DNA of 64,000 nucleotides from F23-B02 sp963632825 (GTDB taxonomy: Bacteria; Bacillota; Clostridia; Oscillospirales; Oscillospiraceae), in NCBI GenBank assembly GCA_963632825.1, contig CAVGWF010000005.1, positions 80,305 to 144,304 on the forward strand. Direction: 5' to 3'. Positions 24,732 to 34,343 of this stretch are shown in pieces. The translations under genes were made by a program, and so were the position numbers. Position 1 is the stretch's first letter; each line of letters starts with the position of its first letter. The notes below the pieces were generated by a model that saw nothing but the letters and a program-made list of their open reading frames with translations, was not told the origin of the DNA and made no database searches.

Positions 24732-25616
24732 TCAGCCGGCGTTTTTGACCTTGCGGTGTGCGGGTATATGCTCAAGCAGGTGCGGAACATACAGGCTCAT
24801 GAGTATGCAGAGTGCTCCGCAGACACCCTGCACCGTCAGCGGCTCGCCGAGAACGATAACACCCAGCATCCCCGCAAACGCGGGATTCAACGCACACATC
24901 AGTCCGGCACGCTGGCTTGTCGTGTGCGACTGCGCGACCGGCTGAAGCGTAAATCCAAAGCCGGTGCATACGATGGCAAGCATAAGCACCGAGCCCCATT
25001 CCGCAGCGCCCGACGGTATGCGGGGCTGCTCGAAAATGAGCGAAAGTATCAGTGAAAACATACCGATGAACCCGACCTGCATTATGCCTATCATCAGGGC
25101 ATCGCCCTTGTGCGAAAACCGGTCCGTAACGATTATCGCCGCCGCATACAGCACCGCCGCACCGAGGCAGCATGCCTCGCCCGGCGTGAATGAAAACGCT
25201 CCGGACGAAAGAGTCAGGAGTGCAACGCCGAACAATGCCAGTGCCGCGCTTACAAGGCTTGCAAGCTTCGGCATGCGGCGCACCATCGCCGCCTCCATCA
25301 GCGGCACAATAACTATAGCGGTGTTTTCGAGAAACGACACCGTGGATGTGTGGGTCGTTTTAAGTGCGGTCATCTCCAGACCCATTACGGCCGTGAAAAG
25401 CGCACCGATGACGGCTCCGGCCTTTATGTCGGCTGCGCTTATGTGCCGCAGTCTTTTGAAAAATATAAGCGACAGGAGCACAAAGCCTATGATAAACCGT
25501 GAGGCGAGAAGATTGAACGCCCCGAGGCTCGCAAGCCCTGCCTTGCTGAACATATAGGCGCTGCTTCTCGTCAGTATCACCGCTGCCAGAAGCAGCTCCG
25601 CATTTTTCCTGCTCAT
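24732..25616 (-). CDS. EamA/DMT family transporter
   Basis: 294 residues with ten transmembrane segments in two EamA repeats. Recognisable are FNLLASRFIIGFVLLSLIFF in the first half and the second-half GFGFTLQPVAQSHTTSQRAG, ending in VIVLGEPLTVQGVCGALCI. Likely a metabolite or amino-acid exporter; the substrate is unknown. The ATG at 25616 has GAGGGGG upstream. It is divergent from a LysR gene 111 bases away, which probably regulates it. A minus-strand TTTACG-N17-TATACT promoter lies in that gap. Confidence 0.87.
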   Translation of the reverse strand: MSRKNAELLLAAVILTRSSAYMFSKAGLASLGAFNLLASRFIIGFVLLSLIFFKRLRHISAADIKAGAVIGALFTAVMGLEMTALKTTHTSTVSFLENTAIVIVPLMEAAMVRRMPKLASLVSAALALFGVALLTLSSGAFSFTPGEACCLGAAVLYAAAIIVTDRFSHKGDALMIGIMQVGFIGMFSLILSLIFEQPRIPSGAAEWGSVLMLAIVCTGFGFTLQPVAQSHTTSQRAGLMCALNPAFAGMLGVIVLGEPLTVQGVCGALCILMSLYVPHLLEHIPAHRKVKNAG

Positions 25617-25727
25617 ATTGATTCCCCCTCTTGTTGACACGAGTATAATACTGCGCTATACTTGCGTAAAGCGCGAACAAGTCAATTTTACTATGACTGT
25701 TTGTCATATATTATATGGAGGTGCGAA

Positions 25728-26603
25728 ATGGACAGTGAAAAATGCAGGATCCTGCTCAGCATACTCAAAAACGGCAGCATGTCCGCCGCCGCCGAGGAGC
25801 TCAGCTACACACAGTCGGGCATAAGCCGGGCGGTGGAGTCCGTAGAGCGCGCGGCGGGCTTTCCGATACTGTGCCGCGGCAGAGGCGGCGTGCGCCTGAC
25901 CCGCGAGGGCGAGCAGCTCCTGCCCTCGATAAAGGAGATGTCCTACTGGTCGCAGCAGTATGAGCAAACCGTGCTGAAGCTGCGCGGCATAGAGACCGGC
26001 AGCCTTGCGGTGGGCTCGTCGTATGTGAAGTATTTCCCGTGGCTGACGAAGGTCATATCCGGCTTTCACGACGCACATCCGAGCATAACCGTTGAGCTCT
26101 GCTCCGGAACGAGCACCGAGCTTGCCGCACGAATGGACGAGCGCGAGCTCGATTTCGGGATCGCAAGCCGCCGTGACGGCAATTTTGAGAGCACAGTCGT
26201 AACGCGTGACGGGCTCGTAGCGCTGCTGCCGCCGGAGCATCCGCTTGCAAACGCGGAGGGCGTTCCGGCAAGCATTTTTGAAGCCGAGCCGTATATCGAG
26301 ATACACACCGGACTTGAAACCGACAACACCCGCTGCTTTGCCGCGCGCGGCATAACGCCGAATCTGAGCTTTTCAACGCCGGACAGCTTCATTGCCTGCG
26401 GCATGGTGCGCTCCGGACTGGGTATTGCACTGGTGAACAGGGTCATCGCCGAGCAGCTCGGCGGCGGTGTGGTATGCGTTCCGCTGCTGCCGCCGGAGGA
26501 TATTGATATATGCATCATAACTCCGCCGAAAAATGTGATATCACCCGCGGCCAAGAGCTTCGCGGCTTATGCGATGCGCTTCATCGACGAGCTCCGTTCG
26601 TAA
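25728..26603 (+). CDS. LysR family transcriptional regulator
   Basis: 291 residues. An N-terminal helix-turn-helix (SMSAAAEELSYTQSGISRAV) is followed by a periplasmic-binding-like effector domain with SLAVGSSYVKYFPWLTKV. The ATG at 25728 has GGAGGTG six bases ahead; a longer in-frame start is not supported. Divergent from the EamA exporter, a usual arrangement for a LysR protein and its target. The effector is unknown. Confidence 0.9.
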   Translation: MDSEKCRILLSILKNGSMSAAAEELSYTQSGISRAVESVERAAGFPILCRGRGGVRLTREGEQLLPSIKEMSYWSQQYEQTVLKLRGIETGSLAVGSSYVKYFPWLTKVISGFHDAHPSITVELCSGTSTELAARMDERELDFGIASRRDGNFESTVVTRDGLVALLPPEHPLANAEGVPASIFEAEPYIEIHTGLETDNTRCFAARGITPNLSFSTPDSFIACGMVRSGLGIALVNRVIAEQLGGGVVCVPLLPPEDIDICIITPPKNVISPAAKSFAAYAMRFIDELRS

Positions 26604-26874
26604 ATTATTCATAATTTCCGGCGCCGTTTACATATGATCAAATGACCGCAAATTTGAAATGTACCCGCCAAATTGTGCCGCTCTGACGAGTGCCGTACGG
26701 TTTTGGCGGGAGATGTTTTAAAAAAGTGTTAAAAATTTTTCAAAAAATTTGTCGTTTCTTCTTTACTATTTTGACATTCCGTGTTACACTGACAGAAGTC
26801 AAACAAAATGCAGATAAATGTATCGTTTTTAAATCGGGCATTAAGTAATATTTACATAAATAGGGAGGAAAAAT

Positions 26875-28593
26875 ATGAAACGAGTATTACTTATGGTGTT
26901 CAGCATCGTTCTTATTCTCGCCTGCATATTCAGCCTGTTCGCCTGCGTCGCCGGCGTTCGGGATGTGCTGAATATCAAGGAGTATAAGACCTCCGATGCC
27001 GAGTTTGCAAGAGAAAGCCTTGCGACCGCAAGAGACGGCATCGCACAGCTCAAGGAAAATGAGGAGACCTACCTCACGGGTGTCGGCACCTACACCGACG
27101 GTCTGGCAAGCTATGCGGCAGGTCAGCAGACTCTCGCGGCAGGCGAGAAGACCCTTGCGGACGGCTATGCAGCCTATGCGGCAGGCAAGAAGCAGCTTGA
27201 GGAGGGCAAGGCGGCATACGCAGCCGGCCAGAAGCAGATCGAGGAGAACACTCAGGCATACAACGAGGGCAAGGAAACGCTCGCAAAGATCGAGCCTCTG
27301 CTGCCTTATCTCAACCAGTATGTCGCTTTCCGTGACGGCACCGTCGCAAAGCTGCCCGGCTTTGACACCGCTCAGGCATGGTTCGTGGCCGTCGTTCGCC
27401 CCATGGCAAGCCGTCTCGGTCTCGACATTCCCGCGGACGTTACCGACTTCCCCGCATACATAAATCAGATGGTGGCAGACGGCAAGGCTCAGCTCAAGGC
27501 GTATGAGGACGGCGTCGCACAGCTTGCCGAGGCTGAAAAGACCATCGCAGCCGGTGAGGAAGCGCTCGCGGCTGCCGAAAAGGAACTGGCAGCCGGTGAG
27601 GTCAAGCTCGCAAACGGCCGTCAGGAGCTGGCAGCCGGCGCGGCTTCGCTGGCGGACGGCAAGGCTCAGCTCTCCGTCTTTGAGCAGGGCGAGCTCACTC
27701 TGGCAGAGGGCGGCATGGCACTGTGCGAGGGCATGCCCCTTTGCTTCAGCTACTTCAACGGCCGTCAGACCGTTAAGTCCCTGCCCGAGTATCTGGCAGG
27801 ACAGTTCGGCGTTGAGATCCCCGATAATCTCGTTGTCATCAAAAACGGTATTGCTTCGCTGAATACCGAGGCTTACGAGGAGTTCTGCATCACCGTTCTT
27901 TCCGCAATGTACAAGGTCGATGAAAACGGCGAGGTCGTCGTGAAGAACGGCTTCAAGATGCTCGACCTCGATAAGTGCAGCACCCTCTGCGACATGGCAG
28001 AGCAGTACCTGCAGGATCAGGAAGCCGATATCACTCAGGAAGTCATGGCTCGTGTTGCCATCTATGCGGCACTCGCGCTCGCTGCGGTCCTCGGCATTAT
28101 CGCCGGCATCCGCGGTATCGTTGCGGCAGCAAAGGGCAGCAGAAAGACCGGCAGGGTTCTCGGCATCATCGCCGCGGCTCTTTCGCTTGCGGCAGTCATC
28201 ACCGGTATCTGCACCCACTTCGGCGACTATGTCTACTCCGTCCGCCTTGACGAGGTCGGCAACTATGTCACCGAGACCGCTTCCAAGCTGAGCTTCGCGC
28301 CCATACACCAGTATTCAGGCACCATCCAGCTCATAGCTCTCGTCATCATGGCATGCTCGACCGTTCTGTTTGCCATCTTCGCCATTGCTGCCGGCAATGC
28401 GGCAAAGGAGAAGGAAGCGGCACTCGCGGCGGCGGCAGCCGAGGACGAGGATGAGGCGGCTTATGCGGCAGCGGCTCTTGCAGCGGCAGAGGCGGCGGCA
28501 GAGAGTGCAAAGGAAGATGAGCCCAAGGCAGATGAGCAGGTCATCGAGGCTCAGGCCGGGGATGCTCCCGCAGAGGAAACCGTTAAAGAGTAA
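26875..28593 (+). CDS. xxxLxxG heptad-repeat membrane protein
   Basis: 572 residues. An N-terminal transmembrane helix (residues 5-25) is followed by an extended region with seven-residue periodicity of the type LaaG. It runs from about 75 to 135 (TLAAGEKTLADGYAAYAAGK and similar) and again from about 205 to 280, with a non-repeat domain between. Three transmembrane helices follow (about 390-515), then an acidic Ala/Glu tail. The heptads match the xxxLxxG repeat type seen in YhgE/Pip-like and MMPL-associated surface proteins. Function unknown. It is monocistronic, with a plausible TTTACT-N17-TACACT promoter near 26760 and a strong terminator. Confidence 0.78.
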   Translation: MKRVLLMVFSIVLILACIFSLFACVAGVRDVLNIKEYKTSDAEFARESLATARDGIAQLKENEETYLTGVGTYTDGLASYAAGQQTLAAGEKTLADGYAAYAAGKKQLEEGKAAYAAGQKQIEENTQAYNEGKETLAKIEPLLPYLNQYVAFRDGTVAKLPGFDTAQAWFVAVVRPMASRLGLDIPADVTDFPAYINQMVADGKAQLKAYEDGVAQLAEAEKTIAAGEEALAAAEKELAAGEVKLANGRQELAAGAASLADGKAQLSVFEQGELTLAEGGMALCEGMPLCFSYFNGRQTVKSLPEYLAGQFGVEIPDNLVVIKNGIASLNTEAYEEFCITVLSAMYKVDENGEVVVKNGFKMLDLDKCSTLCDMAEQYLQDQEADITQEVMARVAIYAALALAAVLGIIAGIRGIVAAAKGSRKTGRVLGIIAAALSLAAVITGICTHFGDYVYSVRLDEVGNYVTETASKLSFAPIHQYSGTIQLIALVIMACSTVLFAIFAIAAGNAAKEKEAALAAAAAEDEDEAAYAAAALAAAEAAAESAKEDEPKADEQVIEAQAGDAPAEETVKE

Positions 28594-28687
28594 ACCGAAA
28601 AATATTTTCAGCCGACGACCGTGCGAGACGGTATTCAGACCGTTCTCCGGTCCGGGGTGAGCGCGTGATCTCCCCGTAGGCTGTTGA

Positions 28688-28717
28688 CCCGTGGGGCATT
28701 GCCCCACGGGTTTTTTT
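28688..28717 (+). terminator. Intrinsic terminator of the heptad-repeat gene
   Basis: CCCGTGGGGC-ATT-GCCCCACGGG followed by seven T. Confidence 0.95.
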
Positions 28718-28718
28718 A

Positions 28719-29058
28719 GAGGCGATTTTCCGCACCTGCCGGTACGGTTATCTCTGGTTGCCCGACCGGTGAGTACCGGCAAAACCGGTAAACCGCCGCG
28801 CTGAATCGGTGCGTCAATGGCTCCCTTGCGTAAAGGGAGCTGTCAGCCGCATGGCTGACTGAGGGATCGTTTTTTCAATGGCGGTTGTCTGCACCTACGG
28901 ATACGGCTATTGCAGTTTCCCGACCAGCGGGTACCGGCGAAACCGGTGTATTGCCGCGCTGAATCGGTGCACCCTTGGCTTCCCCTTTGAGGGGAAGCTG
29001 TCGGCGAAGCCGACTGATGAGGTGGAATCATATCATCGGCGCAAGCCGATACAATCCT
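28719..29058 (+). repeat. Dispersed modular hairpin repeat, copy 4 (double)
   Basis: Starts at the T-tail of the preceding terminator. Two leader blocks (CCGCACCTGCC..., CTGCACCTACGGATAC). The first is followed by CTCCCTTGCGTAAAGGGAG and GTCAGCCGCATGGCTGAC. The second is followed by the CTTCCCCTTTGAGGGGAAG and GTCGGCGAAGCCGAC hairpins. It fills most of the 580-base gap before htpG. Confidence 0.85.
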
Positions 29059-29109
29059 GACTGTGCCGATTTTTACCGTTCAAATATACCTTTAAAACAT
29101 CTAAAAAAG

Positions 29110-29137
29110 TTGAAAAGCTAAGATATTGTGTTATAAT
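29110..29137 (+). promoter_or_regulatory. Promoter for htpG
   Basis: TTGAAA, 16 bases, TATAAT, 38 bases before the ATG. No CIRCE palindrome is seen. Confidence 0.7.
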
Positions 29138-29174
29138 AAGCTATTATCATAGCCCCAATGGAGGTTTTAAGAGT

Positions 29175-31097
29175 ATGGCAAAAAAGCAGTTCAAGGCAGA
29201 GAGCAAGAGATTGCTCGATCTCATGATCAATTCAATCTATACAAACAAGGAAATTTTTCTGCGCGAGATCATCTCGAATGCATCCGACGCGATCGACAAG
29301 CTGTGCTACATCTCGCTGACCGACGATCAGGTCGGTCTGAACAGAGAAGACTACCGCATCCGCATTACCGTCGACAAGAACGCCCGCACCATCACCGTTT
29401 CCGACAACGGCATCGGCATGAGCCAGGATGAGGCGGAGAAAAACCTCGGTGTTATCGCAAAGAGCGGCTCATACAAGTTCAAAAACGAGCTGAGCGAGGA
29501 GGACAGGCAGAACGACGATATATCCATCATCGGTCAGTTCGGCGTCGGCTTCTATTCCGCGTTCATGGTCTCGGACAAGGTCACCGTTATCACGAAGAAA
29601 TACGGTGAGGAAACCGGTGTTATCTGGGAGAGCACCGGAGCCGACGGCTACACCGTTGCCCCCTATGAAAAATATAAGCCCGGCACCGATGTAATCATGC
29701 ATATAAAAGAGGATACCGATGAGGAGATATACGGCTCGTATCTCGAGATATGGAAGCTCAAGGCTCTCGTAAAGAAATATTCCGACTATGTCCGCTGGCC
29801 CATCGTTATGGACATTACACATCAGGAGCAGCAGCCCACCGGCGAGGAGGATAAGGACGGAAATCCCGTTATGCACACCGTCAATGTCACCGCGCCCGAA
29901 ACCGTCAACTCTATGGTGCCCATCTGGCAGAGAGCCAAGACCGAGGTCACCGACGAGGAGTGCGTCAAGTGGTACAAGGAGACGAACCGCGATCAGACCG
30001 ATCCTGCGGCTGTGCTGCGCATAAACGCCGAGGGCGTGGTGTCGTACAAGGCGATGCTGTTTATCCCCGGCAAGGACATTGACAACGGCATATCCGGCGC
30101 GACCAAAAAGGGCATCAAGCTCTACTGCAACGGCGTGCTGATCATGGAAAACTGCGACAAGCTGCTGCATGATTATTTCGAGTTCGTGCGCGGTGTCGTC
30201 GATTCTCCCGACCTGAGCCTGAACATCTCGCGCGAGATACTTCAGCACAACCGTCAGCTCAAGGTCATCGGTCAGAACCTCGAAAAGAAGATAAAGGCAG
30301 AGCTCGAGAAGATGATGCGCGACGATCGCCCGAAGTACGAGCAGCTCTGGCGCAATTTCGGCATCCACATCAAATGCGGCGTCTGCGACGAATACGGCAG
30401 ATACACCGACTTTCTCAAGGATCTGCTGATATTCTACACCTCAGAGGAGAGCATGCGCTCACTCAAGGAATATGTCGATAATATGCCCGAGGATCAGAAG
30501 GCTATTTACTATGCCTCCGCGGAAACCGTCAAAAAGGCAATGGCGCTGCCCCAGTGCGAGGAGGTCAGAGCCCACGGCTATGAGATACTGTACCTCGATC
30601 ACCCCATCGACGAGACCGTCCTGATGCAGCTTCGCATGTATGAGGGCAAGGGCTTCGTAAATGTTCTGACCGAGGATCTCGGCTTCCAGACCGACGAGGA
30701 AAAGAAGGCTGCCGAGGAGAAGGTCGTTGCAAACAAGGAGCTGCTCGACTTCATCTGCCAGAGCATAGGCGACGAGAAGCTCAAGCAGGTAACGCTTTCG
30801 AGCAAGCTCGTTTCGTCCGCGTGCTGCCTGACCTCGACCGGCGGCTTCACGCTGGAGATGGAGAAATATTTCCGCAACGGTCCGAGTGAGGAGATGCGCA
30901 AGCTGCGCGCCGACCGCGTGCTTGAGCTCAATGCGGAGCATCCCGCATGCGCTGCCGTAAAGAAGGCCTATGACGATGGCGATAAGGACAGGGCGGCGAC
31001 CCTGTCAAAGATCCTGTATGCGCAGTCCGAGCTCATCGCCGGCGTTGAAATAGAAGATCCCAGCGCTTACGCGGATCTCGTTTGCAGCCTGTTTTAA
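29175..31097 (+). CDS. htpG: Molecular chaperone HtpG (Hsp90)
   Basis: 640 residues. The GHKL ATPase motifs EIISNASDAIDKL, VSDNGIGMSQDEAE and GQFGVGFYSAFMV are intact, followed by middle-domain RGVVDSPDLSLNISREILQ. ATP-dependent cytosolic chaperone. GGAGG lies ten bases before the ATG. Stands alone between two copies of the repeat. Confidence 0.97.
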   Translation: MAKKQFKAESKRLLDLMINSIYTNKEIFLREIISNASDAIDKLCYISLTDDQVGLNREDYRIRITVDKNARTITVSDNGIGMSQDEAEKNLGVIAKSGSYKFKNELSEEDRQNDDISIIGQFGVGFYSAFMVSDKVTVITKKYGEETGVIWESTGADGYTVAPYEKYKPGTDVIMHIKEDTDEEIYGSYLEIWKLKALVKKYSDYVRWPIVMDITHQEQQPTGEEDKDGNPVMHTVNVTAPETVNSMVPIWQRAKTEVTDEECVKWYKETNRDQTDPAAVLRINAEGVVSYKAMLFIPGKDIDNGISGATKKGIKLYCNGVLIMENCDKLLHDYFEFVRGVVDSPDLSLNISREILQHNRQLKVIGQNLEKKIKAELEKMMRDDRPKYEQLWRNFGIHIKCGVCDEYGRYTDFLKDLLIFYTSEESMRSLKEYVDNMPEDQKAIYYASAETVKKAMALPQCEEVRAHGYEILYLDHPIDETVLMQLRMYEGKGFVNVLTEDLGFQTDEEKKAAEEKVVANKELLDFICQSIGDEKLKQVTLSSKLVSSACCLTSTGGFTLEMEKYFRNGPSEEMRKLRADRVLELNAEHPACAAVKKAYDDGDKDRAATLSKILYAQSELIAGVEIEDPSAYADLVCSLF

Positions 31098-31123
31098 GGC
31101 AGCGGAGATTTGACGGCGCTCAT

Positions 31124-31380
31124 GCCTCCCTTGTGCAGAGGGAGCTGGGTCGGCGTGAGCCGGGCCGGAGGGATTGTATATTGTTTCGGCTTGCGCCGAT
31201 GATATAATCCCACCTCATCAGTCGGCTTCGCCGACAGCTTCCCCTCCGAGGGGAAGCCAAGGGCGCACCGATTCAGCGCGGCAATATACCGGTTTCGTCG
31301 GTATCTACCGGTCGGGACACCAGAGATAAATGTATCCGTAGGTGCGGAAAAACGCCATTGAAAAAACGCCTCTGAAAAAG
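31124..31380 (-). repeat. Dispersed modular hairpin repeat, copy 5
   Basis: Inverse orientation to copies 2-4. From left it has a CCTCCCTTGTGCAGAGGGAG block, GTCGGCTTCGCCGAC, CTTCCCCTCCGAGGGGAAG, a diverged ACCGG hairpin, then GTATCCGTAGGTGCGG and CGCCTCTGAAAAAG at the right end. Fills the gap before hemW. Confidence 0.85.
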
Positions 31381-31407
31381 GAATGCGCCAAAGGCGCCGA
31401 GGGAAAA

Positions 31408-32670
31408 ATGAGAGACAGACTTGGAGTTTACATTCATATACCGTTCTGCGTTTCAAAATGCAGCTACTGCGATTTCTATTCCGTCGCCGGAGGCAAGCAG
31501 AAGATGCCCGACTACCAGTCGGCGCTTTTGTCGCACATAAGCGAGTCGACCGGGGCGATGGAGAGCTACGAGATCGACAGCATCTACATCGGCGGCGGCA
31601 CACCGAGCTGCTACGGCGCCCAGCGCATCGTTGATATCCTCGACGAGCTCAAGCGCATGGGTAATGTGCGCCTTGATGCCGAGATAACCGTTGAGGCAAA
31701 CCCCGACACGGTGAAGCTCGACGAGCTCAGGCTCCTGCGAAACGAGGGCGTGAACAGACTGTCGATAGGCGTTCAATCGGCAAATAACGATATTCTGAAG
31801 ATAATAGGACGGCGGCATAATTTCCGTCAGGCCGAGCTTGCGGTGGACATTGCCCGCCGCGCCGGCTTTGAAAATGTCAGCCTCGACCTTATATACGGTC
31901 TGCCGAGTCAGACGAAGGGAGACTGGGCGGAGACCCTGTCCAGGGCGCTGGAGCTGCACCCGGAGCATCTTTCGTGCTACTGCCTCAAGCTTGAGGAGGG
32001 CACGCCAATGTACCGCAGCTACCTCGGCTCACCGCTGATCCCGGACGAGGACGAGCAGGCGGACATGTACCTGTACACGACCGACACGCTCAAAAATTAC
32101 GGCTTTGAGCAGTATGAGATCTCGAATTTTGCCATTCCCGGCTACGAATCGAGGCACAACCTCAAGTATTGGCAGCTCGACGACTATGTCGGCTTCGGTC
32201 CGGGCGCACATTCGTGCATCGGCGGAGTGAGATACAGCTATGTGCGTGATCTCGAAAAATATATCTCCGCCGTCATCGGTGACAGCATGATAATCGACGA
32301 ATACGAGCAGATAGTGCCCATACAGAAGGCTACGGAATACCTTATGCTCGGCATGCGCACCGTTCACGGCATATCGCGGGAGGAATACCATAAAATATAC
32401 CGCAGCGACTGGGAGCCCATTGAGGAGACCTTTGAGCTGTTTGAAAGAAAGGGCTGGGCGGAAAGAAAAGACACCCGGTGGCATCTGACGCCGGCAGGCT
32501 TTTTAATATCGAATGTGCTGATAAACGCGGTTTTGGAGGCGCAGACCGGTGCCAAGGTCGAGAACAACCCGTGGATGCGGGATGCATTCAGGCAGGAGAA
32601 GAAGCAGGAGCTCCCCGAGGGCGAATACGAGCGCTTCACCTCCGTGTACAGGGATAGGACCGGCATCTGA
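31408..32670 (+). CDS. hemW: Radical SAM heme chaperone HemW
   Basis: 420 residues. HemW inserts heme into acceptor proteins and was long annotated as oxygen-independent coproporphyrinogen oxidase. The motif CVSKCSYCDFYS near residue 15 is the HemW-type CxxxCxxC. It is followed by YIGGGTPS and the SIGVQSANNDILK region. The ATG at 31408 is used because upstream in-frame codons belong to the repeat and GAGGG precedes it. VanW follows 13 bases later. Confidence 0.93.
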   Translation: MRDRLGVYIHIPFCVSKCSYCDFYSVAGGKQKMPDYQSALLSHISESTGAMESYEIDSIYIGGGTPSCYGAQRIVDILDELKRMGNVRLDAEITVEANPDTVKLDELRLLRNEGVNRLSIGVQSANNDILKIIGRRHNFRQAELAVDIARRAGFENVSLDLIYGLPSQTKGDWAETLSRALELHPEHLSCYCLKLEEGTPMYRSYLGSPLIPDEDEQADMYLYTTDTLKNYGFEQYEISNFAIPGYESRHNLKYWQLDDYVGFGPGAHSCIGGVRYSYVRDLEKYISAVIGDSMIIDEYEQIVPIQKATEYLMLGMRTVHGISREEYHKIYRSDWEPIEETFELFERKGWAERKDTRWHLTPAGFLISNVLINAVLEAQTGAKVENNPWMRDAFRQEKKQELPEGEYERFTSVYRDRTGI

Positions 32671-32683
32671 CAGGAGGGACGAT

Positions 32684-34321
32684 ATGGCAAGGGGAAAGCA
32701 CGAGACCTCGAAAAAGAAAAAAACAACCAAAAAATCACCCGCAAGGGCGAAGAGCTCGGGCAGAGGCAAAAAGGCTGCCGTCATTATTGCCGCCGCTCTG
32801 GTGCTCATAGCCGCAGCAGGCTTCGTAACGGGGCTTCTGGCGGGGAGATCGTCCAAAATACATCCGAATCTCACGCTCGGCGGCATTGCCGTCGGAGACA
32901 TGACGGTGCAGCAGGCGGAGAAAAAGCTCACGGAGGCAGGCTGGTCGGCAAGCGATGCCGGAGTCGAGGTAACGCTTCCGGGCGAGTATAAATTCACCGT
33001 CACCGCGCAGGAGGCGGGCACCGACCTGAGCTGTGCCGAAGCGGCTCAGGCAGCATATGACTACGGCCACAGCGGCTCGCCGGTGAACGACCTGCTGGCA
33101 TATCTCAGGTGCATAACCGGCGGAGTCACCGACGCCGACATCCTCAGGGCGGCTAATGCCGAGGGCGTCAGGGCAGCGGTGGATAAGGCTCTCGCCGATT
33201 ATAACGGGAACATGGGCAAAGGCTATGAGGTGGATACCGAAAATGCCGTTCTGAAAATGGTAAAGGGCGCCGAAACGATAGACATAGACGCAGGCAAGCT
33301 GTGCGATATGATAGTTGAGGCATTTGCCGGCGGCAGCGGCAGCGTCACCTATACAGCGGAGGCAAAGGACTCTGCCGAGCCCGATTTTGACAAGCTGCAC
33401 GAGGAGCTGTACGCCGAGGTGCTCGACGCGCAGTACGACCCCGAAACGCAGAAGGCCACAGAGAGCAGGGTTGGCATAGACTTTGATGTAAGTGCCGCGG
33501 AAAAGCTCTGGGCAGATGCCCGGCAGGGTGAGCTCGTAAAGATACCGCTCGAGGTAACGCAGCCCAGGTACACGCAGGAGCAGTTGGATAAGATGCTCTT
33601 TGCCGACAAGCTCGGCTCGCAGACGACGAGCTACACCTCGTCGGCAGCCGGCAGAGCCACTAATGTCGAGCTGAGCGCGGAAAAGATAAACGGCTATGTC
33701 CTCGCGCCGGGCGAGACCTTCTCCTACAACACGGTCGTCGGCAAGCGCACCGCAGCAGCCGGCTTCAAGGAAGCGGGGGCCTATGCCGGAGGCAAGGTCA
33801 TTCAGGAGATAGGCGGCGGCATATGCCAGACCTCCTCCACGCTCTACTGCGCGGCGCTGTACGCAAACTTGCAGATAGTCGCACGCGATGAGCACTACTT
33901 CGCCGTGGGCTATGTCCCATGGGGACTGGACGCCACCGTAAGCTGGGGCGGACCGGAGTTTAAATTCAAAAACAATCGGGATTTCCCGATAAAGATAGTC
34001 ACAAGGTGCGAGAACCGCCAGCTCACCATCGAGATCTGGGGCACTGATGTTGACGGAAGCTATGTCAAGATGGATTACTCGGCATCCACCGTGTACGACT
34101 CGACATACACCGATGTCGCCATAGGCACGCGTGCGGTGACCTATCGCTGTGTCTATGACAAAAACGATAATCTTATAAGCCGCACCAAGGAAGCCAGCAG
34201 CTACTACCATTACCACGAGGAAAACATCAAGTGGCCCGAGCCCGAGCCCACGCCGGAGCCCGAACCGAGCACTGAGCCCGAGCCGGAAGACGAGCCTGTC
34301 GAAGCAGCCCCTGCCGCATAG
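32684..34321 (+). CDS. VanW family protein
   Basis: 545 residues. A basic cytoplasmic start (KKKKTTKKS) precedes one transmembrane helix (about residues 28-50), then an extracytoplasmic region with YoaR-like/peptidoglycan-binding segments. The VanW domain contains LAPGETFSYNTVVGKRT and GGGICQTSSTLY, and a Pro/Glu-rich tail (PEPEPTPEPEPS) ends the protein. VanW proteins are cell-envelope associated, with no settled biochemical role; resistance is not implied. GGAGGG lies seven bases upstream. It lies between hemW and metG on the same strand. Confidence 0.92.
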   Translation: MARGKHETSKKKKTTKKSPARAKSSGRGKKAAVIIAAALVLIAAAGFVTGLLAGRSSKIHPNLTLGGIAVGDMTVQQAEKKLTEAGWSASDAGVEVTLPGEYKFTVTAQEAGTDLSCAEAAQAAYDYGHSGSPVNDLLAYLRCITGGVTDADILRAANAEGVRAAVDKALADYNGNMGKGYEVDTENAVLKMVKGAETIDIDAGKLCDMIVEAFAGGSGSVTYTAEAKDSAEPDFDKLHEELYAEVLDAQYDPETQKATESRVGIDFDVSAAEKLWADARQGELVKIPLEVTQPRYTQEQLDKMLFADKLGSQTTSYTSSAAGRATNVELSAEKINGYVLAPGETFSYNTVVGKRTAAAGFKEAGAYAGGKVIQEIGGGICQTSSTLYCAALYANLQIVARDEHYFAVGYVPWGLDATVSWGGPEFKFKNNRDFPIKIVTRCENRQLTIEIWGTDVDGSYVKMDYSASTVYDSTYTDVAIGTRAVTYRCVYDKNDNLISRTKEASSYYHYHEENIKWPEPEPTPEPEPSTEPEPEDEPVEAAPAA

Positions 34322-34343
34322 AAACCGAAAAGGAGAAAATAAA

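Noticed and set aside
32684..34321. VanW taken as vancomycin resistance
   Set aside because: Stand-alone VanW proteins are widespread in Clostridia and no van ligase or dehydrogenase genes are present.
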